Shown: positions 14,242-21,987 of the stretch, in pieces
Numbering within the stretch: the stretch's first letter is position 1
Layout: every line of letters starts with the position of its first letter
Assembly: GCA_900551885.1 (NCBI GenBank)
Contig: URXS01000008.1
Location: forward strand, 1-36,838
Origin: an uncultured Oscillibacter sp.
Lineage (GTDB): Bacteria > Bacillota > Clostridia > Oscillospirales > Oscillospiraceae
Direction: 5' to 3'
Length of the DNA: 36,838 bases
Made by a program: the position numbers and the translations under genes
Notes under the pieces: model-generated
Told to the model about the DNA's origin: nothing
Seen by the model: only the letters and a program-made list of their open reading frames with translations
The model's database searches: none

Positions 14242-15357
14242 TCACTCCGCGCTCTTCAGGCGCACCGGCAGCACCATGTAGAGGAAGTTTTCCTCACCCT
14301 CTGTGGGAACGATGATGGCCGGGGACACGCCGGTGTTCAGCTCGATCTTCACGGTGTCCGCCGGGGCGTACCGCAGGGCCTCCATTAAATAACGGTTGTT
14401 GAAGCCGATCTCCAGGCCCGTGCCGTCACCGCTGATGCGGCAGACGTCCTTGGCCTCGCCGTTACCGGTTTTGGCGGACAGGATCACCTTGTCGTGCTCG
14501 AACAGGCACCGGACCGGGCTCTTCTGCTTCTCGGAGATCACCACGGAGACACGATCGATACTCTCGATCAGGGTCTTGGTATCGGCGATGACGGTAATAG
14601 GATTTTTCCTTGGGATGGCGTTCTTGTAGTCCAGGAACTCGCCCTCCAGCCGGCGGCAGATCAGCTCCGTGGCACCCACCTCAAACAGGATGTGGCTCTT
14701 GCCCAGGGTCACGGAGGCCAGATCCTCGGTGTCGCCGCAGATGCTCTTGACTTCGTTGAGAGCGGAGCCCGGCGCCACGAAGGAGAAGGCACCACCGTCA
14801 ATTTTTTCCAGGGGCTCCCGGCGGATGGCCAGGCGGAAGCCGTCCACCGCCACCATGGTCAGTCCCTTGTCGGTGATCTCGAACAGGGCGCCGGTGTGGA
14901 TGGGGCGGCTTTCATTGGTGGACACGGCAAAGGCGGTCTCCTCGATCATGGCCCGCAGGGTCCGCTGCTGGATGGCCACGGAGAAGTCGTCCTCCACCAC
15001 CGGCAGCTCCGGGTAATCGGCGGCGGAGAGGCCCAGAATGTCGAAGTCCGCGTCGCCGCAACTCAGATGGACCACCTGCTTCTCGTCGGCGGAGAAGGTG
15101 ACCACGTCGTCGGGCATCCGGCGGATAATGTCGCCAAAGAGGCGGGCGTTGAGCACCAGCTCGCCCTCGCCGGTGACGTCGGCGGGAATCCGGGTGCGGA
15201 TACCGGTTTGCAAATTGTAGCCGGAGATGGTCAGCTCCGTACCGGCCCGCAGCAACAGGCCCTCCAGGGCGGGGATGGAGCTCTTTTGCGCCACGGCCCG
15301 GCTGGTGACGGCGATGGCGCTTTGCAGCAGGGCCTTTTCGCAGGAGAATTTCATCAT
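14242..15357 (-). CDS. dnaN: DNA polymerase III beta subunit (sliding clamp)
   Basis: A 371-residue beta clamp with the three repeated clamp domains. Recognisable stretches are FSCEKALLQSAIAVTSRAV, the central NESRPIHTGALFEI and VDGFRLAIRR, and the C-terminal APADTVKIELNTGVSPAIIVP. Two tandem ATGs exist (15357, 15354); AGAGGA lies about 9 bases before the first. The gene is separated from dnaA by the probable oriC and followed closely by yaaA and recF. Confidence 0.97.
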   Translation of the reverse strand: MMKFSCEKALLQSAIAVTSRAVAQKSSIPALEGLLLRAGTELTISGYNLQTGIRTRIPADVTGEGELVLNARLFGDIIRRMPDDVVTFSADEKQVVHLSCGDADFDILGLSAADYPELPVVEDDFSVAIQQRTLRAMIEETAFAVSTNESRPIHTGALFEITDKGLTMVAVDGFRLAIRREPLEKIDGGAFSFVAPGSALNEVKSICGDTEDLASVTLGKSHILFEVGATELICRRLEGEFLDYKNAIPRKNPITVIADTKTLIESIDRVSVVISEKQKSPVRCLFEHDKVILSAKTGNGEAKDVCRISGDGTGLEIGFNNRYLMEALRYAPADTVKIELNTGVSPAIIVPTEGEENFLYMVLPVRLKSAE

Positions 15358-15399
15358 ATGGACGCTTCCTCTCTATACATGGGATTTCGGCGCGAGGCC

Positions 15400-15600
15400 G
15401 CCCTCTTCAAAAAGAAAAGGAATTATTTTTTTAGAAAAAGCAGCGGTAGGCAAAAAAACTGTGGAAAAGAGGGGAAAGGGCTTGCAATCAGCGCCTTTCA
15501 GCCTCCACGGCCTTCGTGGAAAAATTGCACGGCTTTTCCACCCTCCGTTTGATGCGACAGTTTTCCACAGGGAAGTTTTTCTTTTCCACAAAAAATGTTG
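15400..15600. other. oriC: Probable replication origin (oriC) between dnaA and dnaN
   Basis: Five DnaA-box-like 9-mers of the TTTTCCACA type: minus-strand at 15460-15468 (exact) and 15515-15523 (one change), plus-strand at 15534-15542 (one change), 15561-15569 (exact) and 15582-15590 (exact). They differ from the Escherichia consensus only at position 3. An A/T-rich run at about 15405-15440 could be the unwinding element. Boxes on both strands point toward each other. The dnaA-rpmH gap has no such boxes, so I place the origin here. Gene orientation flips from minus to plus about 2 kb to the right. Confidence 0.8.
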
Positions 15601-15613
15601 GAAAACCGCGAGC

Positions 15614-16930
15614 TTACCGCTTGGAGTTGATGTTGGTCTTGATCTCCTTCACCGTCTCGGCAAAGGCCGGGTCCTTCTTCATTTTCTTCTCGATCTGCTG
15701 GATGGAATACAGCACGGTGGAGTGGTCCCGGTTGTCGAAGACCTTGCCGATCTCGTCCAGGCTCAGATTGGTCATGGAACGGATCAGATACATGGCGATC
15801 TGACGGGCGGACACGGCGTCGCGGATCCGCTGCTGGCCCCGGATGACCGATTCCTCCAGGCTGTAATACTTGGAGATGTACTCCAGAATGGATTCCGGCG
15901 TGGGGATGTACTCATTGCTGCGGCGCAGCATGTCCTGAATGGCCCGGGTGACGGTCTCCTCGTTGGTGTCGTTGCCCAGCAGGTCCTTGTAGGCCAGGAT
16001 CTTATTGATGGTGCCCTCCAGTTGCCGCACGTTGGCGGTGACGTTCTGGGCAATGTAGACGGTGATCTTGTCCGGCAGCTCCATGCCCAGCAGCGCCGCT
16101 TTGTTTTTGATGATGGCGATGCGGGTCTCAAAATCCGGCGGTGTCACGTCCGCCAGCAATCCCCACTCGAACCGGGTCCGCAGCCGGTCGTCCAGCAGCG
16201 TCATCTCAGAGGGGGGACGGTCCGAGGTCAGCACGATCTGCTTGCCGGACTCGTAGAGGGTATTGAAGGTGTGGAAGAACTCATTTTGGACCTGCTCTTT
16301 GCCGGCCACGAACTGCACGTCGTCCACCAGCAGCAAATCCGCCTCCCGGTACTTGGCCCGGAATTCGTTGCCCCGGCCGGCCCGAATCAGCTCGATGAAT
16401 TCGTTGATGAAATCGTCACCCTTGATATAGACGATCTTGGCCTTGGGGTCGTTGCGGCGGATGACATTGGCAATGGCGTACAGCAGATGGGTCTTGCCCA
16501 GGCCGGAGTCCCCATAGATCAGCAGGGGATTGTAGTTCTGGGCCGGATGCTCCGCCACGGCCATGGAGGCCGCGTAAGCCAGCTTGTTGGAAGGACCCAC
16601 CACGAAGGTCTCGAAGGTGAACTCCGCGGAGGTAAAGCGGTCACTCTGGCGGTGGGTCTCCCCGCCGTTGAACTCCGCAAAGGCCTGGTCGTCCAGGATC
16701 TGCACTTCAAAGTCCGTGGAGAAAATGTCGTGGAGGGAGGCCTTGATGTTTTTCATAAACAGGGATTCGATGTATCCCTTCTTGAAGTCGTTGGAGCAGT
16801 GGAGCAAAAAGGTATTGCCCCGGATGTCCACCGCCTCCAGCTCGTCGAACCAGGTGGCGATGGTGGTCTCCGATAGCTCGCCCTTCAGTTGCTGAAGGAC
16901 GTTGTCCCACACGTCGGCGACGGAATTCAA
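15614..16930 (-). CDS. dnaA: Chromosomal replication initiator DnaA
   Basis: A 438-residue DnaA. Domain I (VADVWDNVLQQLKGELSE), short linker, AAA+ domain with Walker A GDSGLGKTHLLYA and Walker B LLLVDDVQFVAGKE, and DNA-binding domain IV with the signature around FDNRDHSTVLYS. I prefer the TTG at 16930 (MNSVADVW), which has GAGAGG 8 bases upstream and matches usual DnaA N-termini. A GTG three codons earlier has no spaced ribosome site. Transcribed toward dnaN through the probable origin. Confidence 0.95.
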   Translation of the reverse strand: MNSVADVWDNVLQQLKGELSETTIATWFDELEAVDIRGNTFLLHCSNDFKKGYIESLFMKNIKASLHDIFSTDFEVQILDDQAFAEFNGGETHRQSDRFTSAEFTFETFVVGPSNKLAYAASMAVAEHPAQNYNPLLIYGDSGLGKTHLLYAIANVIRRNDPKAKIVYIKGDDFINEFIELIRAGRGNEFRAKYREADLLLVDDVQFVAGKEQVQNEFFHTFNTLYESGKQIVLTSDRPPSEMTLLDDRLRTRFEWGLLADVTPPDFETRIAIIKNKAALLGMELPDKITVYIAQNVTANVRQLEGTINKILAYKDLLGNDTNEETVTRAIQDMLRRSNEYIPTPESILEYISKYYSLEESVIRGQQRIRDAVSARQIAMYLIRSMTNLSLDEIGKVFDNRDHSTVLYSIQQIEKKMKKDPAFAETVKEIKTNINSKR

Positions 16931-16977
16931 AAAGAACACCTCTCTCTAGTAAAAAATAGACAAAATCGCATAGTATC

Positions 16978-17006
16978 AGTATAACAAAAAGACGAGAAGA
17001 TTACAA
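16978..17006 (-). promoter_or_regulatory. Probable dnaA promoter
   Basis: Minus strand: -35 TTGTAA (17001-17006), 17-base spacer, -10 TATACT (16978-16983), about 45 bases before the TTG start. Confidence 0.72.
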
Positions 17007-17163
17007 CACTTATTCTAATATAAAGAATGATTTTTTCCCTGGAAAGGGAAAACTAGATGTAGAGGTGAAATCGAGGCACGTCCACCAGATTTTGAAGGGA
17101 TTCTCGATTTTTCTCCGACTGGAGCAAAAAACGGCCCCTTTTTTACGAAATTTCAAGTTATTC

Positions 17164-17192
17164 TTGACACATTTTGAAAAAGTCTGTATACT
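17164..17192 (+). promoter_or_regulatory. Strong rpmH operon promoter
   Basis: Consensus -35 TTGACA (17164-17169), 17-base spacer, -10 TATACT (17187-17192): the best sigma-A promoter in the window. It fits a ribosomal-protein and membrane-insertase operon. Confidence 0.9.
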
Positions 17193-17305
17193 ATTCTCTG
17201 CGTCGCAGGACGCTGAAATGTTTACTGCGTCTTTCCGCAAGGAGAGATGTCGAGTAAGCGGCGCCTGAAAGGGCGTTCGCAATTCTGACAGGAGGTGTCT
17301 CAAAA

Positions 17306-17446
17306 ATGGCAACGAAGCGTACCTATCAGCCCAAGAAGCTGCATGGCCAGAAGGTCCATGGTTTCCGCAAGAGAATGGCTACCGCCAACGGCCGCAAGGT
17401 CCTGGCCCGTCGCCGCGCCAAGGGCCGCGCCCGCCTGTCCTATTGA
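17306..17446 (+). CDS. rpmH: 50S ribosomal protein L34
   Basis: A 46-residue, very basic protein with the L34 signature KVHGFRKRMATANGRKVLAR and the ending RRRAKGRARLSY. An AGGAGGTG site lies about 9 bases before the ATG. It is the first gene of the rpmH-rnpA-yidD-yidC-khpB series, in the usual position next to dnaA. Two residues longer than the common 44. Confidence 0.97.
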   Translation: MATKRTYQPKKLHGQKVHGFRKRMATANGRKVLARRRAKGRARLSY

Positions 17447-17562
17447 TCGAAACGGAAGCGCGGGAGACACTTGAACAGACGCCTTCAGGGACGGCGGGAA
17501 TTTGAAAGGATTCCTCCGTCCCTCATCGAGTTTCTGTTCCAATTTTGCAAGGCGGGTTTGAA

Positions 17563-17907
17563 ATGAAGCGAGCGGTGACCCTGAAAGAAAATCATGAGTT
17601 CCGGCGGCTGTATCAGAAGGGGACGTCGGCGGTGGGCGGCTGTATGGTGGTCTACTGCCGGAAGAACCGGCTGGGCCACAACCGCCTGGGGCTGACGGCC
17701 TCGGTGAAGCTGGGCCACGCGGTGGTCCGCAACCGCTGCCGCCGCCGTCTGCGGGAGGTGTACCGCCTTCATCAGGGCCGGCTGCGCCAGGGCTACGATG
17801 TGATCCTGGTGGCCCGGGGAAGAACGGTGACTGCCTCCTGGCAGGAGCTGTGTGACACCTTTTTGCGGCTTTGCCGCAAATTGGACATGCTGGAGGAACC
17901 GTCATGA
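17563..17907 (+). CDS. rnpA: Ribonuclease P protein component
   Basis: A 114-residue RnpA that assists the RNase P RNA in 5' maturation of tRNA. The start MKRAVTLKENHEFRRLYQKG and the RNR motif in VVRNRCRRRLREVYR are diagnostic. The ATG at 17563 is preferred to a TTG 18 bases earlier; the ribosome site (AAGGCGGG) is weak. The stop overlaps the yidD start (ATGA). Confidence 0.95.
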   Translation: MKRAVTLKENHEFRRLYQKGTSAVGGCMVVYCRKNRLGHNRLGLTASVKLGHAVVRNRCRRRLREVYRLHQGRLRQGYDVILVARGRTVTASWQELCDTFLRLCRKLDMLEEPS

Positions 17908-18113
17908 AGCGTATTTTGAAGGCTTTGATCCGGTTTTATCAGGTGGCCATCTCTCCCTACCGGCCCCGCTGCTGCAACTACATTCCCACCTGCTCCCAGT
18001 ACGCGCTGGAGGCCATTGAAAAGTATGGCGCTCTGAAGGGCGGCTGGCTGGCTTTTAAGCGCATCCTGCGCTGCAATCCGTTTCACAAGGGCGGCTACGA
18101 CCCGGTCCCCTAG
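17904..18113 (+). CDS. yidD: Membrane protein insertion efficiency factor YidD
   Basis: A 69-residue YidD with the family core SPYRPRCCNYIPTCSQYALEAIEKYG and the ending NPFHKGGYDPVP. It has an N-terminal amphipathic helix and acts with YidC at the membrane. It starts inside the rnpA stop (ATGA overlap, GGAGG upstream), so the two are translationally coupled. Confidence 0.96.
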   Translation: MKRILKALIRFYQVAISPYRPRCCNYIPTCSQYALEAIEKYGALKGGWLAFKRILRCNPFHKGGYDPVP

Positions 18114-18170
18114 CGGCCGGAGCGGGGCCCATCCACCCCGCCGGTCCATCTCACTTTGGAGGAAGCATTT

Positions 18171-19301
18171 ATGTTCTCAACCATCGGATACTATATCTGT
18201 GTCCCCTTTGCCGCGCTGATGCGCCTGTTCTATAATCTGACAGGCTCCTATGGCGTGGCCATCATCCTCTTCACCCTGGTGATCAAGCTGATCCTGCTGC
18301 CCTTCCAGATGAAATCCAAGAAGAGCATGGTCCGGATGAGCCGGATGTCCGGCAAGATCGAGGAGATCCGGAAGAAGTACGCCAATAACCAGGCCAAGAT
18401 GAACGAGGAAATGCAGCGGTTCTATATGGAGGAGGGCATCAGCCCCATGAGCGGATGCCTGTGGAGTTTCATTCCCTTCCCCATTCTGCTGGCCCTGTAC
18501 TATATCATCCGGGAGCCAATCGTCTACTTCATGAACTTCGGCGGCCGGGAAGCCGGTTTGGCTGTGGTGGAGGCCGCCAAGGAGCTGATCCAGGGGGCCG
18601 GCATCGAGCTGACCACCAACGCCGCCTATGAGCAGATCGAGATCGCCAACATCATCAACAGCCAATTCCCAGACTTCATCGCCCAGCATGAGGGGTGGGT
18701 CAACGTCAATTATCATTTCCTGAACATTGACCTGACCGCCCAGCCCAGCAGTGCCTTCGGCCAGCTCAGCAGCGGTGTGTCCTGGACCTTGATCGGCCTG
18801 ATCCTAATCCCCATCATCTCCGGTGCCCTCAGCTTCCTGCTGAGCAAGATTTCCATGAGCCAGAACAAGGTGGAGGGCTCCGCCGCTGCCACCAGCAAGA
18901 CCATGATGTGGCTGATGCCTCTCATGTCCATCTACATCGCCTTCATCATGCCTGCCGCCCTGGGTGTGTACTGGATTGCCCAGAGCGCTTTCTCCATCAT
19001 TCAGGAGGCCGTTTTGGGCAAGTTCTACACCAACAAGCTGCAAAGCGAGGAAGAGGCCCGCTATCAGGCCCGGGAGGCCGACCGCAAGCGCCGGATGGAG
19101 GAGGCCAAGGTCCGTCAGGAGCAGCAGCGCCAGCAGACCGCCCAGAAGCAGAGCCTGAAGGATAAGCGCAGAGCAGCCCAGGAGGCCAAGGCGGCCAAGG
19201 CCAAGAAAGCCGCTACCAGCACCACCGAGGCCGGTCGTGTGGGGGACCGTCCCTACGCCCGGGGCCGGTCCTATAAGGCGGACCGCTATGACGATCAGTA
19301 A
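18171..19301 (+). CDS. yidC: Membrane protein insertase YidC/Oxa1 family
   Basis: A 376-residue YidC of the short Gram-positive type, without the large periplasmic domain. Membrane segments are at about residues 20-45, 100-120, 200-225 and 245-275. The hydrophilic-groove region follows FTLVIKLILLPFQMKSKKSM, and a coiled cytosolic loop EEIRKKYANNQAKMNEEM is present. The C-terminal about 90 residues form a long, very charged, Lys/Arg/Gln/Ala-rich tail, likely for ribosome contact. No lipobox is seen at the N-terminus. TTTGGAGGAAG precedes the ATG at 18171. Confidence 0.95.
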   Translation: MFSTIGYYICVPFAALMRLFYNLTGSYGVAIILFTLVIKLILLPFQMKSKKSMVRMSRMSGKIEEIRKKYANNQAKMNEEMQRFYMEEGISPMSGCLWSFIPFPILLALYYIIREPIVYFMNFGGREAGLAVVEAAKELIQGAGIELTTNAAYEQIEIANIINSQFPDFIAQHEGWVNVNYHFLNIDLTAQPSSAFGQLSSGVSWTLIGLILIPIISGALSFLLSKISMSQNKVEGSAAATSKTMMWLMPLMSIYIAFIMPAALGVYWIAQSAFSIIQEAVLGKFYTNKLQSEEEARYQAREADRKRRMEEAKVRQEQQRQQTAQKQSLKDKRRAAQEAKAAKAKKAATSTTEAGRVGDRPYARGRSYKADRYDDQ

Positions 19302-19316
19302 GGAGCTTGTTACGCC

Positions 19317-20147
19317 ATGAGAGAGTTTATTGATGTAACGGGCAAAACCGAGGACGAGGCCATCCAGAACGCCCTGCGTCAGCTTGGCCTGGACCGTGAC
19401 GATGTGTCCGTTGAGATTTTGGAGCGCGCCAAATCCGGATTCTTGGGTCTGGGAAGCTGCCCGGCCAAAGTCCGGGTCTATTACGGCGAAGAGACGGAGC
19501 CTGCGCCGGAGCCGGTCCCCGAGCCGGTAAAGCCGCCCAAGGCGCCGGAGAAAAGAGAGGAGCGGAAGGAGGAACGGCCCGCCGCTCCCAAGCCGCCCAA
19601 AGCCCCCAAGCCGGAGGTGAAGGAAGAGGCCGCTGCGGAGCCTGCCGCCCCTGCCCCTGCCGTGGATTACGGCGAGGAAGTGGACGACGAGAAAGCCCAG
19701 GCCATCCGCGCTTTCCTGTCCGGCTTGCTGGAGCAGATGGAGAGCCCCGCCCAGATCCATGTCTATCAGCCGGAGAAAGGCCGCTATAAGGTCATTCTGG
19801 AGGGCAAGAACCTGGGCGCCCTGATCGGCCGCCGGGGCGAGACCCTGGACGCCATCCAGCAGCTCACCAGCTACGCGGTGAACCGCAGCGGCGGTGGCCG
19901 GGTCCGGGTCCAACTGGACGCCGAAGGCTACCGGGAGAAGCGGGAGCAGAGCCTCCAGCATCTGGCCCGGAAGGTGGCCGCCAAGGTGACCCGCTATCGC
20001 CGGAACTTCACCCTGGAGCCCATGAACGCCTACGAGCGCCACGTGATCCACACGGCGCTGCAGGACGTGCCGGGCGTCACCACCTATTCCACCGGTACCG
20101 AGCCCAACCGCCGGGTGGTGGTGGCCTACGACCGGGACAAGAAGTAA
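19317..20147 (+). CDS. khpB: RNA-binding protein KhpB (Jag)
   Basis: A 276-residue Jag/KhpB. Jag-N domain at residues 1-55 (VTGKTEDEAIQNALRQLGL, KSGFLGLGS); a Pro/Glu/Lys/Ala-rich linker at about 60-115; a KH domain with the GxxG loop IGRRGETLDAIQQL; and a C-terminal R3H domain (LEPMNAYERHVIHTAL, then STGTEPNRRVVVAY). In Firmicutes KhpB with KhpA binds many RNAs and affects division and cell-wall growth. The ribosome site overlaps the yidC stop (TAAGGAG). Last gene of the operon, with a terminator after it. Confidence 0.95.
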   Translation: MREFIDVTGKTEDEAIQNALRQLGLDRDDVSVEILERAKSGFLGLGSCPAKVRVYYGEETEPAPEPVPEPVKPPKAPEKREERKEERPAAPKPPKAPKPEVKEEAAAEPAAPAPAVDYGEEVDDEKAQAIRAFLSGLLEQMESPAQIHVYQPEKGRYKVILEGKNLGALIGRRGETLDAIQQLTSYAVNRSGGGRVRVQLDAEGYREKREQSLQHLARKVAAKVTRYRRNFTLEPMNAYERHVIHTALQDVPGVTTYSTGTEPNRRVVVAYDRDKK

Positions 20148-20157
20148 ATCGTTCCCT

Positions 20158-20194
20158 GAACGCCCGTCCGGGATGTCCCGGACGGGCGTTTTTG
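20158..20194 (+). terminator. Terminator of the rpmH-khpB operon
   Basis: 13-bp stem CGCCCGTCCGGGA (20161-20173), TG loop, complement (20176-20188), then TTTTT. Confidence 0.94.
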
Positions 20195-20205
20195 AACCTT
20201 CCGGC

Positions 20206-20234
20206 TTGACATTCCGGATAAAACATGGTACAGT
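20206..20234 (+). promoter_or_regulatory. glyS promoter
   Basis: -35 TTGACA (20206-20211), 17-base spacer, -10 TACAGT (20229-20234), directly upstream of the T-box leader. Confidence 0.8.
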
Positions 20235-20240
20235 ACGCAC

Positions 20241-20482
20241 GATACCCAACAAAAGCGCAACAGGGAACAGTATTCCGTTTTGGCCGGTGAAGAGAGAGGG
20301 CGGTCGGTGCAAGCCCTTCCGGGAGAGCGGAGGAAGGCCCCCTGGAGCTGCGGGGAGGAAATGCCCCGCCGGATACCGCCGTTACCGGAAAAGGAAGTGC
20401 GCATCAGCCAGATGCGAATTCAGGTGGGACCACGGACAGTTTTGTTCGCCCTGAGCCGAAAACCGGCTCAGGGCGTTTTTTG
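20241..20482 (+). promoter_or_regulatory. T-box leader (glycine) with terminator
   Basis: A leader RNA of about 240 bases before glyS. Conserved T-box pieces are GAGAGAGGG and GGTGCAAGCC of Stem I, and the T-box sequence AGGTGGGACCACGG at 20422-20435. The 12-bp terminator CGCCCTGAGCCG (20447-20458) with its complement (20464-20475) ends in a T run. A GGC at 20336-20338 on the 3' side of Stem I is a possible glycine specifier, but I could not fold the stem rigorously. By family knowledge uncharged tRNA-Gly would favour the antiterminator. The variable base of the acceptor-binding bulge appears to be G (TGGG), whereas A is found in well-studied glycine T-boxes. Confidence 0.9.
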
Positions 20483-20513
20483 TCGTTTTGGGCCCAGAAT
20501 TTTAGGAGGAAAC

Positions 20514-21935
20514 ATGAAAAACACCGAAAAGACCATGGAGAAGATCGTGGCATTGTGCAAGGGCCGGGGCTTTATCTTCGCCGGCAGCGAGATCTACGGC
20601 GGCCTTGCCAACACCTGGGACTACGGCCCCCTGGGCGTGGAGCTGAAGAACAACGTGAAGAAGGCCTGGTGGAAGAAGTTCGTCCAGGAGAACCCCTACA
20701 ACGTGGGGCTGGACGCCGCCATTTTGATGAACCCCCAGACCTGGGTGGCCAGCGGTCACCTGGGCGGCTTCTCCGACCCCCTCATGGACTGCAAGGAGTG
20801 CAAGGAGCGCTTCCGGGCCGACAAGCTGATCGAGGACTGGGCCGGTGAGAACGGCGTGGACCTGGGAAAGCCCATCGACGCCTTCTCCCAGGAGGAGATG
20901 AAGGACTTCATCGAGTCCCACAACATCCCCTGCCCCTCCTGCGGCAAGCACAACTTCACCGACATCCGGCAGTTCAACCTGATGTTTAAGACCTTCCAGG
21001 GCGTCACCGAGGACGCCAAGAACACCGTGTACCTGCGGCCTGAGACCGCCCAGGGCATTTTCGTCAACTTCCAGAACGTCCAGCGCACCACCCGCCGCAA
21101 GCTGCCCTTCGGCGTGTGCCAGATCGGCAAGAGCTTCCGCAACGAGATCACCCCGGGCAACTTCACCTTCCGCACCCGGGAGTTCGAGCAGATGGAGCTG
21201 GAGTTCTTCTGCAAGCCCGGCACCGACCTGGAGTGGTTCCAGTACTGGCGCTCCTTCTGCAAGGACTGGCTGCTGGGCCTGAACATGAAGGAGGAGGACC
21301 TGCGGCTGCGGGATCACAGTCCCGAGGAGCTGTGCTTCTACTCCAAGGGTACCACCGACTTTGAATTCATGTTCCCCTTCGGCTGGGGTGAGCTGTGGGG
21401 CGTGGCGGACCGCACCGACTACGACCTGACCCAGCACCAGAACACCTCCGGCAAGGATATGACCTACTTTGACCAGGAGACCAATGAGCGGTATATTCCC
21501 TATGTGGTGGAGCCTTCCCTGGGCGCCGACCGCGTCACCCTGGCCTTCCTGATCGAGGCCTACGACGAGGAAGTGGTGGATCCGGCCAAGAACGACGTCC
21601 GCACCGTCCTGCACTTCCATCCGGCTCTGGCGCCCTTCAAGTGCGCCGTGTTGCCCCTGTCCAAGAAGCTCTCCGAAAAGGCCCGGGAGGTCCAGGCAGA
21701 GCTTTCCAAGGAGTGGATGGTGGACTTCGACGACACCGGCTCCATCGGCAAGCGGTATCGCCGCCAGGACGAGATCGGCACTCCCTACTGCGTCACCGTG
21801 GACTTCGACACCGTGGGCGACGCGGAGAAGGAAGGCGACAACTGCGTCACCGTCCGGGACCGGGATACCATGGAGCAGGTCCGTATGCCCATCAGCGAGC
21901 TGAAGGCGTACCTGGCCGAAAAACTGGCCTATTGA
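20514..21935 (+). CDS. glyS: Glycyl-tRNA synthetase (homodimeric type)
   Basis: A 473-residue class II synthetase of the alpha2 type, charging tRNA-Gly. Landmarks: GFIFAGSEIYGGLANTWDYG at the N-terminus; a Cys cluster CKECKERF with CPSCGKHNF (possible zinc site); motif 2 KSFRNEITPGNFTFRTREFE; and motif 3 EPSLGADRVTLAFL. The C-terminal anticodon-binding domain starts near DVRTVLHFHPALAP. AGGAGGA stands just before the ATG at 20514, which rules out the longer frame that would run back through the T-box. Regulated by the upstream glycine T-box. Confidence 0.96.
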   Translation: MKNTEKTMEKIVALCKGRGFIFAGSEIYGGLANTWDYGPLGVELKNNVKKAWWKKFVQENPYNVGLDAAILMNPQTWVASGHLGGFSDPLMDCKECKERFRADKLIEDWAGENGVDLGKPIDAFSQEEMKDFIESHNIPCPSCGKHNFTDIRQFNLMFKTFQGVTEDAKNTVYLRPETAQGIFVNFQNVQRTTRRKLPFGVCQIGKSFRNEITPGNFTFRTREFEQMELEFFCKPGTDLEWFQYWRSFCKDWLLGLNMKEEDLRLRDHSPEELCFYSKGTTDFEFMFPFGWGELWGVADRTDYDLTQHQNTSGKDMTYFDQETNERYIPYVVEPSLGADRVTLAFLIEAYDEEVVDPAKNDVRTVLHFHPALAPFKCAVLPLSKKLSEKAREVQAELSKEWMVDFDDTGSIGKRYRRQDEIGTPYCVTVDFDTVGDAEKEGDNCVTVRDRDTMEQVRMPISELKAYLAEKLAY

Positions 21936-21948
21936 GAAAATGCTGTCC

Positions 21949-21972
21949 GGGCCGCGGGGAGACCCGCGGCCC
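21949..21972 (+). other. GC-rich hairpin after glyS
   Basis: Perfect 10-bp stem GGGCCGCGGG - GAGA - CCCGCGGCCC between glyS and the next gene. No T run, so it is more likely a processing or stability element than a full terminator. Confidence 0.6.
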
Positions 21973-21987
21973 CAGCGCTGAAGTGGA

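Larger units (their letters stand above)
16931..17305. other. Divergent dnaA / rpmH regulatory region
   Basis: AT-rich gap with back-to-back promoters (listed separately), a TTTTCCCT-GGAA-AGGGAAAA palindrome at 17033-17052 and a rpmH leader of roughly 105 bases. No gene and no DnaA box seen. Confidence 0.7.

Noticed and set aside
16928..16939. GTG start for dnaA at 16939
   Set aside because: No suitably spaced ribosome site; the TTG at 16930 has one and gives a typical DnaA N-terminus.
21949..21972. Intrinsic terminator between glyS and the LTA synthase-like gene
   Set aside because: The stem is strong but there is no T run.
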